Shown here piece by piece: positions 46,101-56,947 of a DNA stretch of 64,000 nucleotides (position 1 is the stretch's first letter; each line of letters begins with the position of its first letter). The notes beneath the pieces are model-generated. The model was not told the origin of the DNA, did no database searches, and worked only from the letters and a program-made list of their open reading frames with translations. The stretch is taken from NCBI GenBank assembly GCA_942486035.1, contig CALNXK010000025.1:1377501-1441500 (forward strand), in the 5' to 3' direction. This DNA is from Porites lobata. Lineage: Eukaryota > Cnidaria > Anthozoa > Scleractinia > Poritidae. The translations under genes were made by a program, and so were the position numbers.

Positions 46101-48296
46101 ATTTCTGGCTTCCAAGAAGACTAATTCTCTATGTGACATAATTTTGTATACAAAATTGTCATGTGATGGACTGTAATTTAAGACTGCAAGAATTGAAAAA
46201 CGGATTACTAGCCTGAGAAAAATGCACCCAAAATTAAGTGATACCACCGACGGCTTTCCCTCGAATTACGTCTAGAAATTCCACACTGATGACGGGTCAA
46301 TTCCCAGATCTGGGTAAGGCCTCTGATCTAGACTGCGAACAATCTCTCGTTTTCTTGAAATCTAGTGAGGGGAGTGCACTTGCACGCGAGCGTTGAGCGG
46401 CGAAGCCGCGAGAGGCCATTTACGTGTCTCGCGCGCTTTTCGCTCAACGGACTAAGAAAAAAGAGAAACTGCTCGTAGTCAGGAGCCCATAATCTGGAGC
46501 GATCAACTCTCGTAATAGGCTTATGTCACATTTTAGGGCACTTTTACCCGCGAAAATAGATATGAACAAGGAAAACTAAACGTTATTAAAAGGCAAAAAA
46601 AGAAAATTTTTTAGCCCTGTAGGTTTCTGTTAGTTTTGCTGACTGGTTTTTTAAAAGATATCAAGAGCCAAAAAATTTGCACCAAAACTGTTCTTAAAAA
46701 TAAACTGGTCCGTGAAAACGCTGTGACAAAAGCACATGGAAGTTGCGCGCTCCGGGTTATAGGCTCCTGTCGTGGTCCATTCTGATCTGTGGGTTGAAGC
46801 AAGTTTTCAACCAATCAGAAGCACTTCTCAGTTTCTCGAGATAAGGTGGGTTATATAAAGGTTTAAATGTTTAAAATTCAAGGGCGATTTATGTAAGATG
46901 CCAGGAATACTTTTCTTTTAGCATGCTTAAAACATCTTCTCACAGTTAAAAAGTCAGTGTGTTTTTGTTAACTGCTGACAATTACTTTCTATTCATGTGT
47001 CTCCTCACTGTCTTCTCGACTCAAACTGACTACATAATTGAATTATCCGACGGACTATCCAACCCTTAACTTGACTGACTGGTTAAATGACTGACCTTAC
47101 CTAGTGCGGAGGGTACGGAGTGAAAGAGTGACTCAGCGACGTAGTCACTCACACAAATTGACTCGCCGACTACCTAACTGAAGGCTCGTTAAAAAGCAGA
47201 TAAACTAAAAAACTCGCCGAGTGGCTGCAAGGCTGATGACTGGCCAGTTGATGGACTAGACTGACTGCCCATATCTCTTTTTGTCAAACAGATGAACTGG
47301 TAACTGTCAGACTAAAAGGCTCCGTTCTTTATCTCTTTCTAAACAAGAGTATGATTGAATTGTTATAATAAAAGGTTTCTTCTAACTTGTCCTCTGCCCC
47401 TTAATTTTTCAGGTCAAACACTGTGAGCAAGAACTTCATATTTCAGGAAACAAAGCTGCAACGCTGTTTACCTACTTGGCTCTAGCATCGATTCTCAGCC
47501 GCTTCTTATTTTGCAAATTAGGAGACTTAAATTGCCTCAAGAGAATTCGTCTTTATCAATGTGGAATGACCATCAGTGGCCTTTGCATCATGTGTCTTCC
47601 GCTTGCGAGATCATTTGGTTCTTTGGCGGCAATAATGTTAGTCTTTGGACTTATGGAAGGCGCCATGTTAGGGCAATTGACTTTGCTCGTTTTGGAATGC
47701 GTGGGAAGACACAAGATCAATCAGGCTTGGGGCGTGATGCAGTGTTTTATTGGCATGTCTGTTTCTATAGGACCGCCCCTTGCTGGTGAGTTTGGACTTA
47801 TCATTTGTTCCAGAGTCTCTCCGAAAGGCCCTGTCTAGACGTTACGGTGACGCAGTGTCTCAAGGGCACTATTCACGCCGTATACATAGAGTAATAAAAA
47901 TTGCGCGTTCTCTTAAAAGGCGACCTTGACACACCTCTGCTTGTATTGATACATTCTATCACATTCAGCTATTTAACCGAGAAACCATTTGCATATTCTA
48001 ACGTTACACTGACGTTATATGTGGAAAGTTCATTGATCAATCACGAGCAAACGCAGTGTATGGTTTTAGCCCTGCATACTTTGATTTTCTGAAATTCTAT
48101 TTCCTCTTTTCAAGGTTTTATGGCCGACAGACTTGGTTCTTATAATCCTACATTTTACACCACGGGCGCAGTGATGATAGCGGGGACATTGATTACATCA
48201 CTTATGGCATTTGTGAAACAACAACCAGAAAGGACTGAAGTGTTGCTGTCCATCGGAGAAGAACTCTTGGTTACAGAAAAAGTGTCAGTTGTCTAG
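42936..48296 (+). CDS. SLC16/monocarboxylate-transporter-like MFS protein (transporter A)
   Basis: Predicted 12-helix plasma-membrane carrier of the major facilitator superfamily; SLC16 relatives carry monocarboxylates, aromatic amino acids, thyroid hormone or creatine. Coding exons 42936-43140, 45449-46029, 47413-47785 and 48115-48296 join in frame (phases 1, 0, 1) to 446 residues. Evidence for the family: RPDSCWSWLVCAASG at the start of helix 1 sits where SLC16 proteins have (D/E)G(G/S)(W/F)(G/A)W. AWIGSLHLAFGYLLSPLGSY with SDRYSYR follows. YFIKWRSLAVGI (148-159) matches the second SLC16 signature YFxxRRxLAxG. A hydrophilic loop after residue 220 separates the two six-helix halves. The first signature has lost its glycines (DSCWSW), so the substrate cannot be predicted. 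Paralogue of the minus-strand gene at 56,928-51,449. Confidence 0.9.
43670..45170. mobile_element. 1.5-kb element with 88-bp inverted arms
   Basis: The left arm (43,670-43,757) contains CCCATCAAATGGAGCCTCCA and CAACCCTTTCCCGAGTAGAT. The right arm (45,081-45,170) contains the inverse ATCTACTCGGGAAAGGGTTG and TGGAGGCTCCATTTGATGGG. The 1.3-kb interior has no recognisable gene. Related GTCGAACTTAAT words flank the arms outside, so the full element may be longer. It lies in intron 1 of transporter A. Confidence 0.8.
45449..46029 (+). CDS. Transporter A, second coding exon (helices 2-7)
   Basis: Acceptor TGTATTTCAG, donor GTAAGT. Carries SDRYSYR (loop 2-3), SGCGHITSYNS, the YFIKWRSLAVG signature and the central cytosolic loop (HPSEENNWDKDMIMKPPVEQ). 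Phase 1 in, phase 0 out. Confidence 0.93.
46363..46485. repeat. Dispersed GC-rich repeat (copy 2 of 2)
   Basis: AGTGAGGGGAGTGCACTTGC, GCGGCGAAGCCGCGAGAG and GGACTAAGAAAAAAGAGAAA match the order of blocks at 16,744. In intron 2 of transporter A. Confidence 0.7.
47413..47785 (+). CDS. Transporter A, third coding exon (helices 8-11)
   Basis: Reads VKHCEQELHISGNKAATLFT, SRFLFCKLGD, CGMTISGLCIMCLPLARS, FGLMEGAMLGQLTLLVLECV and SIGPPLA. Exactly 373 nt, the same as the equivalent exon of transporter B. Confidence 0.93.
48115..48296 (+). CDS. Transporter A, last coding exon
   Basis: Reads GFMADRLGSYNPTFYTTGAV, helix 12, and a short cytosolic tail EELLVTEKVSVV before TAG. Phase 1 in. Acceptor TCTTTTCAAG. 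Confidence 0.92.
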
Positions 48297-48326
48297 AATC
48301 GTTTCATACTACGTTTTTTAATTCGA

Positions 48327-48563
48327 GGACCGAGTTGTTCAAATCTGCATGGGTTAAAATAACCCAGGGTTAAAGCGAATTTGATTTCAAATATGAATAC
48401 TTAGGAAGTAAATTCAGTTTTTTGTCTACAATTTCATGATTGGATGCTTTAAAAAGAACAAAGAAAATTAACTGAGCTAATGCTTTTAAACAAAGGAAAA
48501 AGAAACCCAGATTATACTTTAACCCGGGTTAGAGCTAATCGACTTTCGAACAACTGGGCCCTG
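48327..48563. mobile_element. MITE with GTTGTTCGAA...AACAACTGGGCC ends
   Basis: GGACCGAGTTGTTCAAATC on the left and TTTCGAACAACTGGGCC on the right are inverted. Both are followed inward by paired motifs with AACCCAGGGTTAAA and TTTAACCCGGGTTA. It begins about 30 bp after the transporter A stop, so it probably lies in the 3' UTR. Confidence 0.75.
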
Positions 48564-49644
48564 TTTAATATGCTGACTTATATGTATTTATTTACTTCCA
48601 TGAGGTTCGTTGGGGGAGACAGGTTTTGATTATGATGCATCAAAAATACAAGAATGCATAGCAAAGCTACCATTGCAAAGGAATTTCTTAATACGTTTAG
48701 GATATAAAGGGATGTTTATTGTAGCAGATGGTCTTCACTCTTCAAATAGTCTTGCTGTTCTTGCTATGTTTTCAAACAGTAGTTCAACTGTTTCTCCTAG
48801 CTTGATCTTCGCGAAACGTGTGAAATCCGGTTTCATCATTTTTTCTTGCTATACATTTTTTTCGGTTGTCGTCCCTATTTGACGATTACCCTGTACTCTT
48901 GACGTCATCTTCTGAATATCGCAAACATCTTCCAAATTTGGTCAATGCTAGCTGGTTATGAAGAATTAGCGTGCCACTTGAGCCAATAATAATGGCCGAT
49001 CCTTTAGGTTTTTTGCCAAATTTCTTTAGATGAAAGGGTCGGACTGTCCCACGAAGGTTCCTGTTGTTTGAGGAGGACGTCAAAAACTGCAAAAAAATTG
49101 CTTCAGATCGCTCCTTCTCGCCCTAAATCAAGCACATTTAGAGCTGCAAACCAAAGAATTTACCGCTAAATATTGTTGTATCAACAAAGATGTCAGAGTT
49201 AATTCCTTCAATGCATGGGAGCAGGAAAATCCTTTTAAACAGTTTCCCAGCACGTCCCTTATATAGAAACCAGGAACGGAAATTTAATAAGTCACACACT
49301 TCATCCTATCAGAGTCGTTTTGAACGGTTTAAATATTCAGAGATATTCAGGAGACCATAAGCTCCAAAAATACAAATGAATGCACGTTTAGAAGAAAGAA
49401 TGAAGTAGAGGTCTGTTTTGAAGTGCAATCAAAGATTTCACTATTTTTCTGAAAGTTTAAAATTTTCCTTGGAGATTACAGAGTAAGATTTTACCTGCTT
49501 TCAATTTTTCCTCAAAAGGAACTTTTACTCACGTGGCTAGAGTCTATGCTACTAGTAATTTATTGGAGCAAAATAAAGCGTTTACATAAGAAAAGAGTTC
49601 AACTACATGATTGTTATGGCCGCCGTTTCCTTGAAACACTGATA

Positions 49645-50030
49645 GAGACCTTACCATCCGACAACGGCGACGCCAATGAAAACGTCGCTGTAAAAATGAC
49701 ACTTTGCGTCGTTTGAAACTTTTTTCGCCCTAAAACCAAGACACCCAGTTACTTGAAAGGAGGGAAGTTAGGTTGGAACTAAAGAGAGGGGACTGTGTCC
49801 GAAATCAGAGATAGTAAAAAATATATCGCTTGGCCGTTGCCGTTCCCTAGTCAACTCAAAATTTGGTCATTTCACGTCGTAGTTGTGTAAGAACGGCAAA
49901 GAAATTTACAGAAAAAACGTGACGGACGTGCAGAGTTCTTGTTTTGCTCATAGAACCTACTGAACGTTTCCCCTGCTCTCATTGTTTCCTAAGATCCCTT
50001 ATGTATTGCCGCTGTGACGTCATTTCAAAA
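49645..50030. mobile_element. MITE related to the 27.35-kb sequence
   Basis: TTTCACGTCGTAGTTGTGTA, GGCAAAGAAATTTACAG and ACGTGACGGACGTGCA match the duplicated sequence at 27,350-27,410. ACAACGGCGACGCC stands near the left end. Boundaries are approximate. Confidence 0.5.
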
Positions 50031-50347
50031 CCCTCTATTTAGAATTTTGTAATTTAAGTTAAAACAAAGCAAGACAAAACCAAGTATTGGATGCGTCACC
50101 AGTAACTATCTGACCCCAAGAGCCATAACCTCTTTTGATAGATTTCCAGGATCTTTTCTACGAAAGTGCTCTTGGCAATATTTTGAGAAAATTTCTCGGA
50201 GCTTTGCTGTTAGACTGAAACAGTTGCTCGTAAATGCAAGTTAAGGCGCCCTGAACTCTCAAACTAAAATCGAATAGCTTCGGAAGGACAAAGTTTGGAC
50301 CATGTAGGAGGGTCAGATGTCATTGTCTTTTTCTCTTACCTAAGGCC

Positions 50348-50474
50348 ATGCAACACGCAAGGACGATTTTTAGCGCAACAGAGCGATGCACATAGTTGAG
50401 AAAATTTTTCGAGTTGGCACAACATTGTTCCATTGCTGCTGCAGTATCGTCGTTGCAAATCGTCTCGTGTAACA
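50348..50474. mobile_element. MITE, TGTTACACGAGACGATT family (copy 1)
   Basis: The right end ATCGTCTCGTGTAACA is the inverse of the left end of the copy at 58,024. The left end GCAACACGCAAGGACGATTT is a diverged partner. Confidence 0.65.
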
Positions 50475-50686
50475 CCTCACCTTTAGGTCATCATAAAAAG
50501 GCTTGTAGAGCAAAGAAAAGACTCGATAAAATGAAGAAATATCATATTTACTAGGAATTCTGAAAAAAGAAGCTTAGCCTCCAAACACATTGTTATCATT
50601 GTCTCAACATATAAGTATCTGTTTAGTTCATAAATGCTTACGTAAAAATGTGAACAAAAAGGCAATGAGAGATCGAAAAGAATCTT

Positions 50687-51002
50687 AAAGGAGCTGTGTC
50701 ACGGAATTTATCAAAACTCGAATAGTAGGAACCGTCAAAACAGTAGAAGAAGGCCGGATACACAAAAGGAGCCACAGATGGACAAACTTGAAGTTGTGGG
50801 TTTTTGAAAACTTGTTAACCTAACAGTATTTCAAAGTTCATTTTTGTTGTTTGTCACGTTTGATGCAATATACTTGGGAAGTATATTAGTTGGACAAGAA
50901 GCTGTGATGTACAGGTGATTTCTTCGTTAACTTTTAGCTCCAAAGCGTACAAGGAAGCAAACTTGGCAATATGAAGTAGAGAGCCACGACACAGCCCCTT
51001 TA
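50687..51002 (+). mobile_element. MITE, AAAGGAGCTGTGTCACG family (copy 2)
   Basis: AAAGGAGCTGTGTCACGGAA on the left, GACACAGCCCCTTTAA on the right. Related to 13,170-13,552 in opposite orientation; shares TTTATCAAAA and GTTTTTGAAAACTTGTTAAC-like internal blocks. Confidence 0.7.
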
Positions 51003-51448
51003 AGGCAATTGACCTATGATTATTTGAAGCTTACAAAGCAAGGTGCCGGCAAACATTATTTTGCGTTAAATCAGGGAGGGTATACTCTATCCAGTTTTTC
51101 TTCAGTGGGATGGACAATCCACTACTTTTAATTTTAAGCAGATTCTATTTGACTATATTCTCTTCAATTCGGACAGTTGTACTCAATGAAAATCTTCGAG
51201 ACGAAACCTGAGCATTTTCCAACCTCGAATACAACACTCATTTTTTCGAATTCTATTGAGCAAAATATGGCCCTCTGCCTGCAAAAGAGGGAATCAATCA
51301 ACCAAAAATAAAATGTTGTTTTCTTTTCCTGCCGCAACTGCTGCTCTTGAAATCCGAGCAAGCTGGACGGCACTCCACGGAAACAGAAAATCATGCATGG
51401 CATATCTATATGGTAGCCAAATGTCTTAAGTAAGGTTCGTCTATTAAT

Positions 51449-51690
51449 TCAAAGGACAGTTACTTTTTCCGTAACCAGAAATTCTTCGTCGTAAGATTGC
51501 TTCGCGTCAAAGTTTTCAAGTTGCCCTTTAACAAAGAGATGTTCTTCGTCATAAGATTGCTTCACGTCATAGTTTTCAGGTTGCTTTTTTGCAAACATCA
51601 TAAGTGATGTAATCGACGCTCCAACTATTACAACTGCCCCAGCGGTATAAAACGATGGGGTGTACGAGCCAAACCTGTCCGCCATTAAAC
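51449..51690 (-). CDS. Transporter B, last coding exon with duplicated tail motif
   Basis: Reads GLMADRFGSYTPSFYTAGAV and helix 12. Two copies of a 60-bp unit follow (51,583-51,524 and 51,523-51,464), reading QPENYDVKQSYDEEHLFVKG and QLENFDAKQSYDEEFLVTEK, then VTVL and TGA. Acceptor GTTCTGCAG at 51,691. Confidence 0.92.
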
Positions 51691-54600
51691 CTGCAGAACA
51701 AATTTTAATAATAACCAATGAGTTGTAAGCAAAGAAAAGAATGGTCAAATATCATCGCGACACCCCAATTTAACCTTTTTCATTTTACATTTAAATTTTT
51801 CCGGTGTATGCCATTGTTTTGTTTGGAAAACTGCAAATGCCCCAGGGTGGGGCCAGCAAATTCATACAAAACCCTATCGTGGGGCTTTAAAAAGCACCCC
51901 ACCTCAGGAGACATAGCAAAAATTATATTTCCTGACAGAGAAACAACAAACACCTGTTTTTAAATTAAAATTGCTATCAGGCGACACTGTCGAGCGGGAT
52001 ACTCTCGTTTTCCTATCGTATACCCACCCCCCTTCCAAAAAGTGCAGAAAATAGGCTATTTTCAAGAGAAAATCAAACAGGTTCTACTACAGTTATAACA
52101 CCACGAAAACCATTATTTCCTTTGTTTTTAACCTTAGTTATCTACAAAAGCCATATGCCAACTAAAACGAAAACAACGTAGAAAGCTCCCAAACCCGCTA
52201 AATTTGCGTCCTGATAGCCGGCCTGAGGCCATTTTCTTTTGTTTTACACTTTGTTTTCTAGAATGAATTTTGATTTTCGCGATAGCAAGTGCAAAATATC
52301 CCCGGTGCATGTCGCCCGATTCTGGGCGATAAATTAGATTCACGTTTTCAACTCACCAGCAAGCGGAGGACCGATACCAATACTCAGTCCTAAAAAGGGC
52401 ATTAGGTAGCCCCATGCTTGGTTCACCTTGTCGTTTCCAACGCATTCCAAAACCAGCAAAGTCAATTGACCCATTTGAGCACCTTCCATGAGTCCAAACA
52501 CAATGAAAATTGCAGCAATGGAGGGGAATGATTTTGCAAGCGGCAGGCATATAACACACAATCCACTGATGGTCATTGCCACTTGATAGAGATGAAATCT
52601 GTTGAAGCATCTGAAGTCGCCCAGCGTGCAGAAGATATGGCGACTGAAGAATGATGCTATAGCCAAATAAATGAACAATATAGATGACTTTTCCCCAGAG
52701 ATATGGAGTTCTTGTTGACAATGTTTGATCTGTTGAAAACAAAGACAAAAAGAGAACATAATTCTTTACTCCATCTTAATTGCTCTGGGGAAGGAGACAG
52801 GATGTTATTTCCACAAAGCCGCTTAGGCAATGCTCAGCTCAGTGTTCGTCGTATATTAGAAACGAACGTTATTAGTCCTGGGATGTAATTTGAATACTAA
52901 TTATCCAATCTGGAGGGGTGTATTTCGATAACATGCACCTCTGCATACTTGTTATGAACTAAGTTGAACTGGCCAAGGACGATCAAAACTGCAGAAAATG
53001 ATGCGAATTATCAAGGAAAATCTTTTTCTTAAAGAAAGGGCACTTGAGCTACTCCAAATTATATTAGAGGCCCTTCTTAAAATTCGCTGCTCGAAACGAG
53101 ATGAAAGCAATTAAAAATAAAATTAAGGAAAATAAAAATTTCATAATCTTCTATAACCACCAATTGTTGTACTGGCATACAGTCGAATCTCCACTAAACG
53201 CCACCTCTCTACAACAGCCACTATTTTTGGCAGACAGTCCATACTTTAACTCGAACTAGAAGAAGACATGGCGTCTTTTTACACATTCAACGCACAAAAA
53301 CTGTAAAAACTGTAAAAGACTAAAAATTAGAAGTCTTAAAATATATTTCTCCCTTCGAGCTTCTTCAGTCTTTTACTATTGACTGAAGAGGCTCAAAGAG
53401 CGAAATATATTTCAAGGCTTCTAATTTTTATTCTTTTACAGTTTTTGCAGTTTTTGTGCGTTGAATGTGTAAAAAGACGCGATGTCTTCTTCTTGTTCAA
53501 GTTATTCTAATACATTCCTGGCCTCGGCTTTTAGAATTATTTAGAAAGGTCCATACTTTAACTCTTGTTTAAACCTCTCTACAACAGCAACTTTCTTCTG
53601 TCCCCAAGGTTGCCGTTGTGTGGAGGTTCAACTGTTCTTTTATAGGTGAAACAATTAGTGCCCCACCTAACTGAATAGACTGCCGCCAGTATCGCGATAT
53701 GAAAAAAAACATTAAAAAATGTGTCTGCGTTAACCAGCAATAGTTGCACTTACAGCCGTCTTGATTATGCGTTGAGACAATTAGCACCTTAAGCTGGATA
53801 AACTGCCAAGTATTACGATATTAATGTTGAAATGCTTGTAAATGAAGGAGGAGAAGAAGGAAAATCCTGTACTCACTATGTGGACAGTTGGAACGTAGTA
53901 TCCCAAAGAAACAATAATCAGTGAAATCGAAAAAATAATAAAGAAACCATTTTTATGTAAGGGTTGACATCTCGTTTCCTTTTGTCTTGGCTTCGTTGTT
54001 AGGTTTTCGGCATCTTTTTCTAATGCTTTGTCAAGAGGCACAAAGACAAAAGAACACAATCCACAAATAACGTAGAGAAGGGCAAATCCTCTTAAAGTTC
54101 CTCGCCATGAAAATGCACTCAGAAGTGCTTGGGTGAATTGAGTTATTGCAAGCATGCCAACAGCTGTTGCCGACGTAATGATCCCAACAGCCAACGAACG
54201 GCGTCTGACAAAGTACTGCAGGACCACCAGAATAGAGGAGTTGTAGACTGCCCGATGACCACACCCAGATATGAGGCTAAATGTGGGGTACATCATCCAT
54301 AGTCGGGAAGAAACTGATGCAAGAAGGAAGCCGATCATTCCAAATGATGAGCCCAGCAAGGCGGTGAATCTGTAGCTGAAGCGATCGTTGATATAGGAAC
54401 CGAGAGGACATGTGAAATAGCCAAAGGCCATACTGAGTGAACCAATCCATGCTGAAACACAACAAAAATAACCCTATCATTAAAAAAAGAGCAACAAGAA
54501 AGCCAACAATCGAAATAAGACTAAAAAGGAAAATTAATACAAAAACTTCAACGTAAAGTATGTTAAATGTTGCTGAATTTGGAAGAAAGGCATTAGGCAA

Positions 54601-56928
54601 TTAAAATCGTACGCTATTTGCACTTAACCCTCCAGTCTGCCAGTGAGCCAGTTTTTTACGCCAACACCCTCTCTCTTTACGCCCTGCAGAGCGCTGTCAG
54701 TGCAATAGCTCGTTTAGGTGGAAGGCTAATTTCGAGTTTTCAGTAGCTTGTGACTTGGTTCAAGATATATGCCAGGTGGTGTTGATAAATGATATCAGTG
54801 ATGATGATGATGATGATGATGATGAATAGGTTCAAAATTCGCCATCTTTCAATTTTATTACCAAACCTACCCTGCTTGGCAGGCCTTTTTTGCACCTGCC
54901 ATGCAGGCTGCACCAAAAAGGTCAACACGTCCGTTATTCGAGACACCTCAACGACATTCACAGGTCAAACTGTTAAATATGGGAAAAAGCGGTAAACGTC
55001 GCTACTGAAAACTATCTGCCATAATGATCAGGATCAATTGCACAACTTATATCAATTTTTTGATTTACGGGAGCTTTACTCCCTATGAAGACTCCCATGC
55101 CATGTGCAAATTGTAGATGTTGGCATCACTTAGGTGATCAGGATGGGACGTTGATATTTTGTACACATGCGAGTACGTCAGGGATGTGCGTGAGGAAAAT
55201 ACAGTGTTGATAGGCTAATCCAATTACATATGAAATCTAACCAAACTGGCCTCCATTAGAAGGGTTTATTAAAGATCAATTCACCGACGATTCATCCCCG
55301 CCTTTTTTTACACGGCAGCATCCCTCTGAACTTACAATCCCTTTTTCTTTGAAGAAAAAAAAACCAACAGAGTCCTTTCCGGTTTTCAAATTTGACCTTG
55401 GAATCGATCATGTGATTTGCTAATGTTTGCGCAAGAATTACATATGCTTTTTAAAACAATACTCCGAGAACTGCATAAAATGTTCTCTCTGTCACAGGCT
55501 AAACTTTTCCGGAAATGTTTAGTACATTTCAATTCCAAAAAATTCACTTAAGGTATCTGCACCGGCAAAATTTCAACATTTTTTTTGTCCCAAAAATCCA
55601 TCTACAGTAAGGTTAGGTCATGAAATACGCTCATCTAGTTTTATTTTTTCAATTTACCCCTGCATCAAAGTAAAAATCTCCTTAAAAGTTTTTACAAATT
55701 GAACACCTATTTTTGACCATTGCGTTTTAATGTACTCGGTTGTGGTTAAGTGATCAGGTGTCGCCATTAAAACTTTTTCATCGCTATTGCCGGGCAAGGT
55801 CCATCAGGGACCGTACAAATTTCATTGTGAAGAAGTCAATGATATAAAATAAATAATAACACTGAGAGGTACTGTCAAATTTCATTTCAGTAACCCTTTA
55901 CATTCTCCAGCTAGCTGTCTAGGGTCGCCCCAGCATCGATATATTACAGAGCCCGGGTACAAAACTATTGAAACCCCTCCATTACGGTAATATGATATAA
56001 ATATGTGAATACCAAAAAAGATACCTGCATTTGCTATCACATCCCAAAATTTTGTATATATTTCTCCATAATTGTACGTTAAAAGAATTTGTCGCTCGGT
56101 ATATTGCGGGGTTTTCCCAGCATGGCTCCTACCTTCGTTTGGATTTTGTTTCGATGATTGTTGTTACCTACCCAGGAGGGTACTCCGGCGTTAAAGCAAA
56201 GGGGATGATCGAAAGAGGGCAAAACCAAAACCTATAATAATTAGAACCCAAATAAGTAATCCTTATGGCTACTAAGGAAACCCAAACACATCCCTGGACC
56301 AAACATTAATCCCCAAAATATCCTCTGCCCATATTCTAAAACCTTGACCCCTTAACTATTCAAACAGCAAGCGGTGTTACACCAACCTTCAGAAACATAC
56401 CTACTTAAATCAAGGCATTCCCAAAAAAATACTTGCCAAATTTTCCTACCCTACAAAAAAGCCCGGAATCGAAAATTTTGAACCCACAAACAGGGATATT
56501 GCTAAGAGCAGGCTGTCTACTAATTTCAACGGCTGAAAAAGAGCTACCACCGGTTCAAAATTGCTTTGGAAAACAAAGACATGGAGGAGCTTTAAAAGTA
56601 CACTTGTGAAAGAAAAAGGCAGCTTGATTAATAAAACAAGCCCGCTTAGCTTTTCCTTAACTACATCCCTGAAAAAAATCTGTCGATCATCCCCGTCACT
56701 TTAACTCCAGAGTACCCCAGTGGGGTTACCTGCCGCTTGCCGAGTTGTGTCAAAGTGTTCTACCAAAACTGGCAGCAGAAGTCCAAAGCTGTAACCAATC
56801 CCCGAGGCAATAACAAGCGATATTCCAGAAGCAGCACACACCAGCCAAGACCAGCAGCTATCAGGACGCCATCTGGTAGTTTCATGTTCTGAATCTCCTT
56901 TCTCGGAGACTTGGACTCGACTGTTCAT
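51449..56928 (-). CDS. SLC16/monocarboxylate-transporter-like MFS protein (transporter B)
   Basis: Paralogue of transporter A on the opposite strand. Coding exons (minus) 56928-56730, 54451-53877, 52729-52357 and 51690-51449 join in frame to 462 residues with the same intron phases (1, 0, 1). RPDSCWSWLVCAASGI at the start of helix 1 is identical to that of A. AWIGSLSMAFGYFTCPLGSY, NDRFSYRFT, SGCGHRAVYNSS, YFVRRRSLAVGI (second SLC16 signature, 146-157), EGAQMGQLTLLVLECVG and GPPLAGLMADRFGSY follow in family order. The cytosolic tail contains a 20-residue tandem repeat (419-438 and 439-458) that A lacks. Substrate unknown. Plasma membrane or another cell membrane is inferred from family. The genes are tail to tail, so an inverted local duplication is the simplest origin. 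Confidence 0.9.
52357..52729 (-). CDS. Transporter B, third coding exon (helices 8-11)
   Basis: Reads IKHCQQELHISGEKSSILFI, SRHIFCTLGD, VAMTISGLCVICLPLAKS and FGLMEGAQMGQLTLLVLECV. 373 nt, phase 0 in and phase 1 out, as in A. Confidence 0.93.
53180..53634. mobile_element. Tc1/mariner-type MITE interrupted by a foldback element
   Basis: The left end CAGTCGAATCTCCACTAAAC and the right end GTGGAGGTTCAACTG are inverted, with CTCTACAACAGC words near each. The interior is broken by another insertion at about 53,253-53,550. In intron 2 of transporter B. Confidence 0.65.
53253..53550. mobile_element. Nested foldback insertion with 16-bp target duplication
   Basis: GTCCATACTTTAACTC occurs immediately before and after this segment. 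Inside, GACATGGCGTCTTTTTACAC with CATTCAACGCACAAAAACTG is inverse to CAGTTTTTGTGCGTTGAATG with GTGTAAAAAGACGCGATGTC. This dates the foldback as younger than the mariner-type element around it. Confidence 0.8.
53877..54451 (-). CDS. Transporter B, second coding exon (helices 2-7)
   Basis: Acceptor GTTGTGTTTCAG at 54,452, donor GTGAGT. Contains the YFVRRRSLAVG signature and a central loop with ALEKDAENLTTKPRQKETRC. It is two codons shorter than the exon in A, the difference lying in the central loop. Confidence 0.93.
54793..54831. repeat. GAT trinucleotide microsatellite
   Basis: GATGATGATGATGATGATGA run in intron 1 of transporter B; frames through it are artefacts. A short palindromic TGGCAGG/CCTGCCATGCAGG cluster follows at 54,877-54,910. 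Confidence 0.9.
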
Positions 56929-56947
56929 GGCTGGTTTCGCTAGCTAT
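56730..56947 (-). CDS. Transporter B, first coding exon
   Basis: Acceptor GCTGCTTTTTCGCAG at 56,948, 19 nt of 5' UTR, then ATG at 56,928. Encodes a charged start and helix 1 (SWLVCAASGISLVIASGIGY, SFGLLLPVLVEHFDTTRQAA). Phase 1 out at GTAACC. The 19-nt leader length is the same as in A. Confidence 0.88.

Larger units (their letters stand above)
48564..51448. other. Intergenic DNA between the two convergent transporters
   Basis: No gene recognised. It holds MITE-type pieces at about 49,645-50,030, 50,348-50,474 and 50,687-51,002. An AATAAA on the plus strand near 49,572 could serve transporter A but is 1.3 kb past its stop. Confidence 0.55.
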
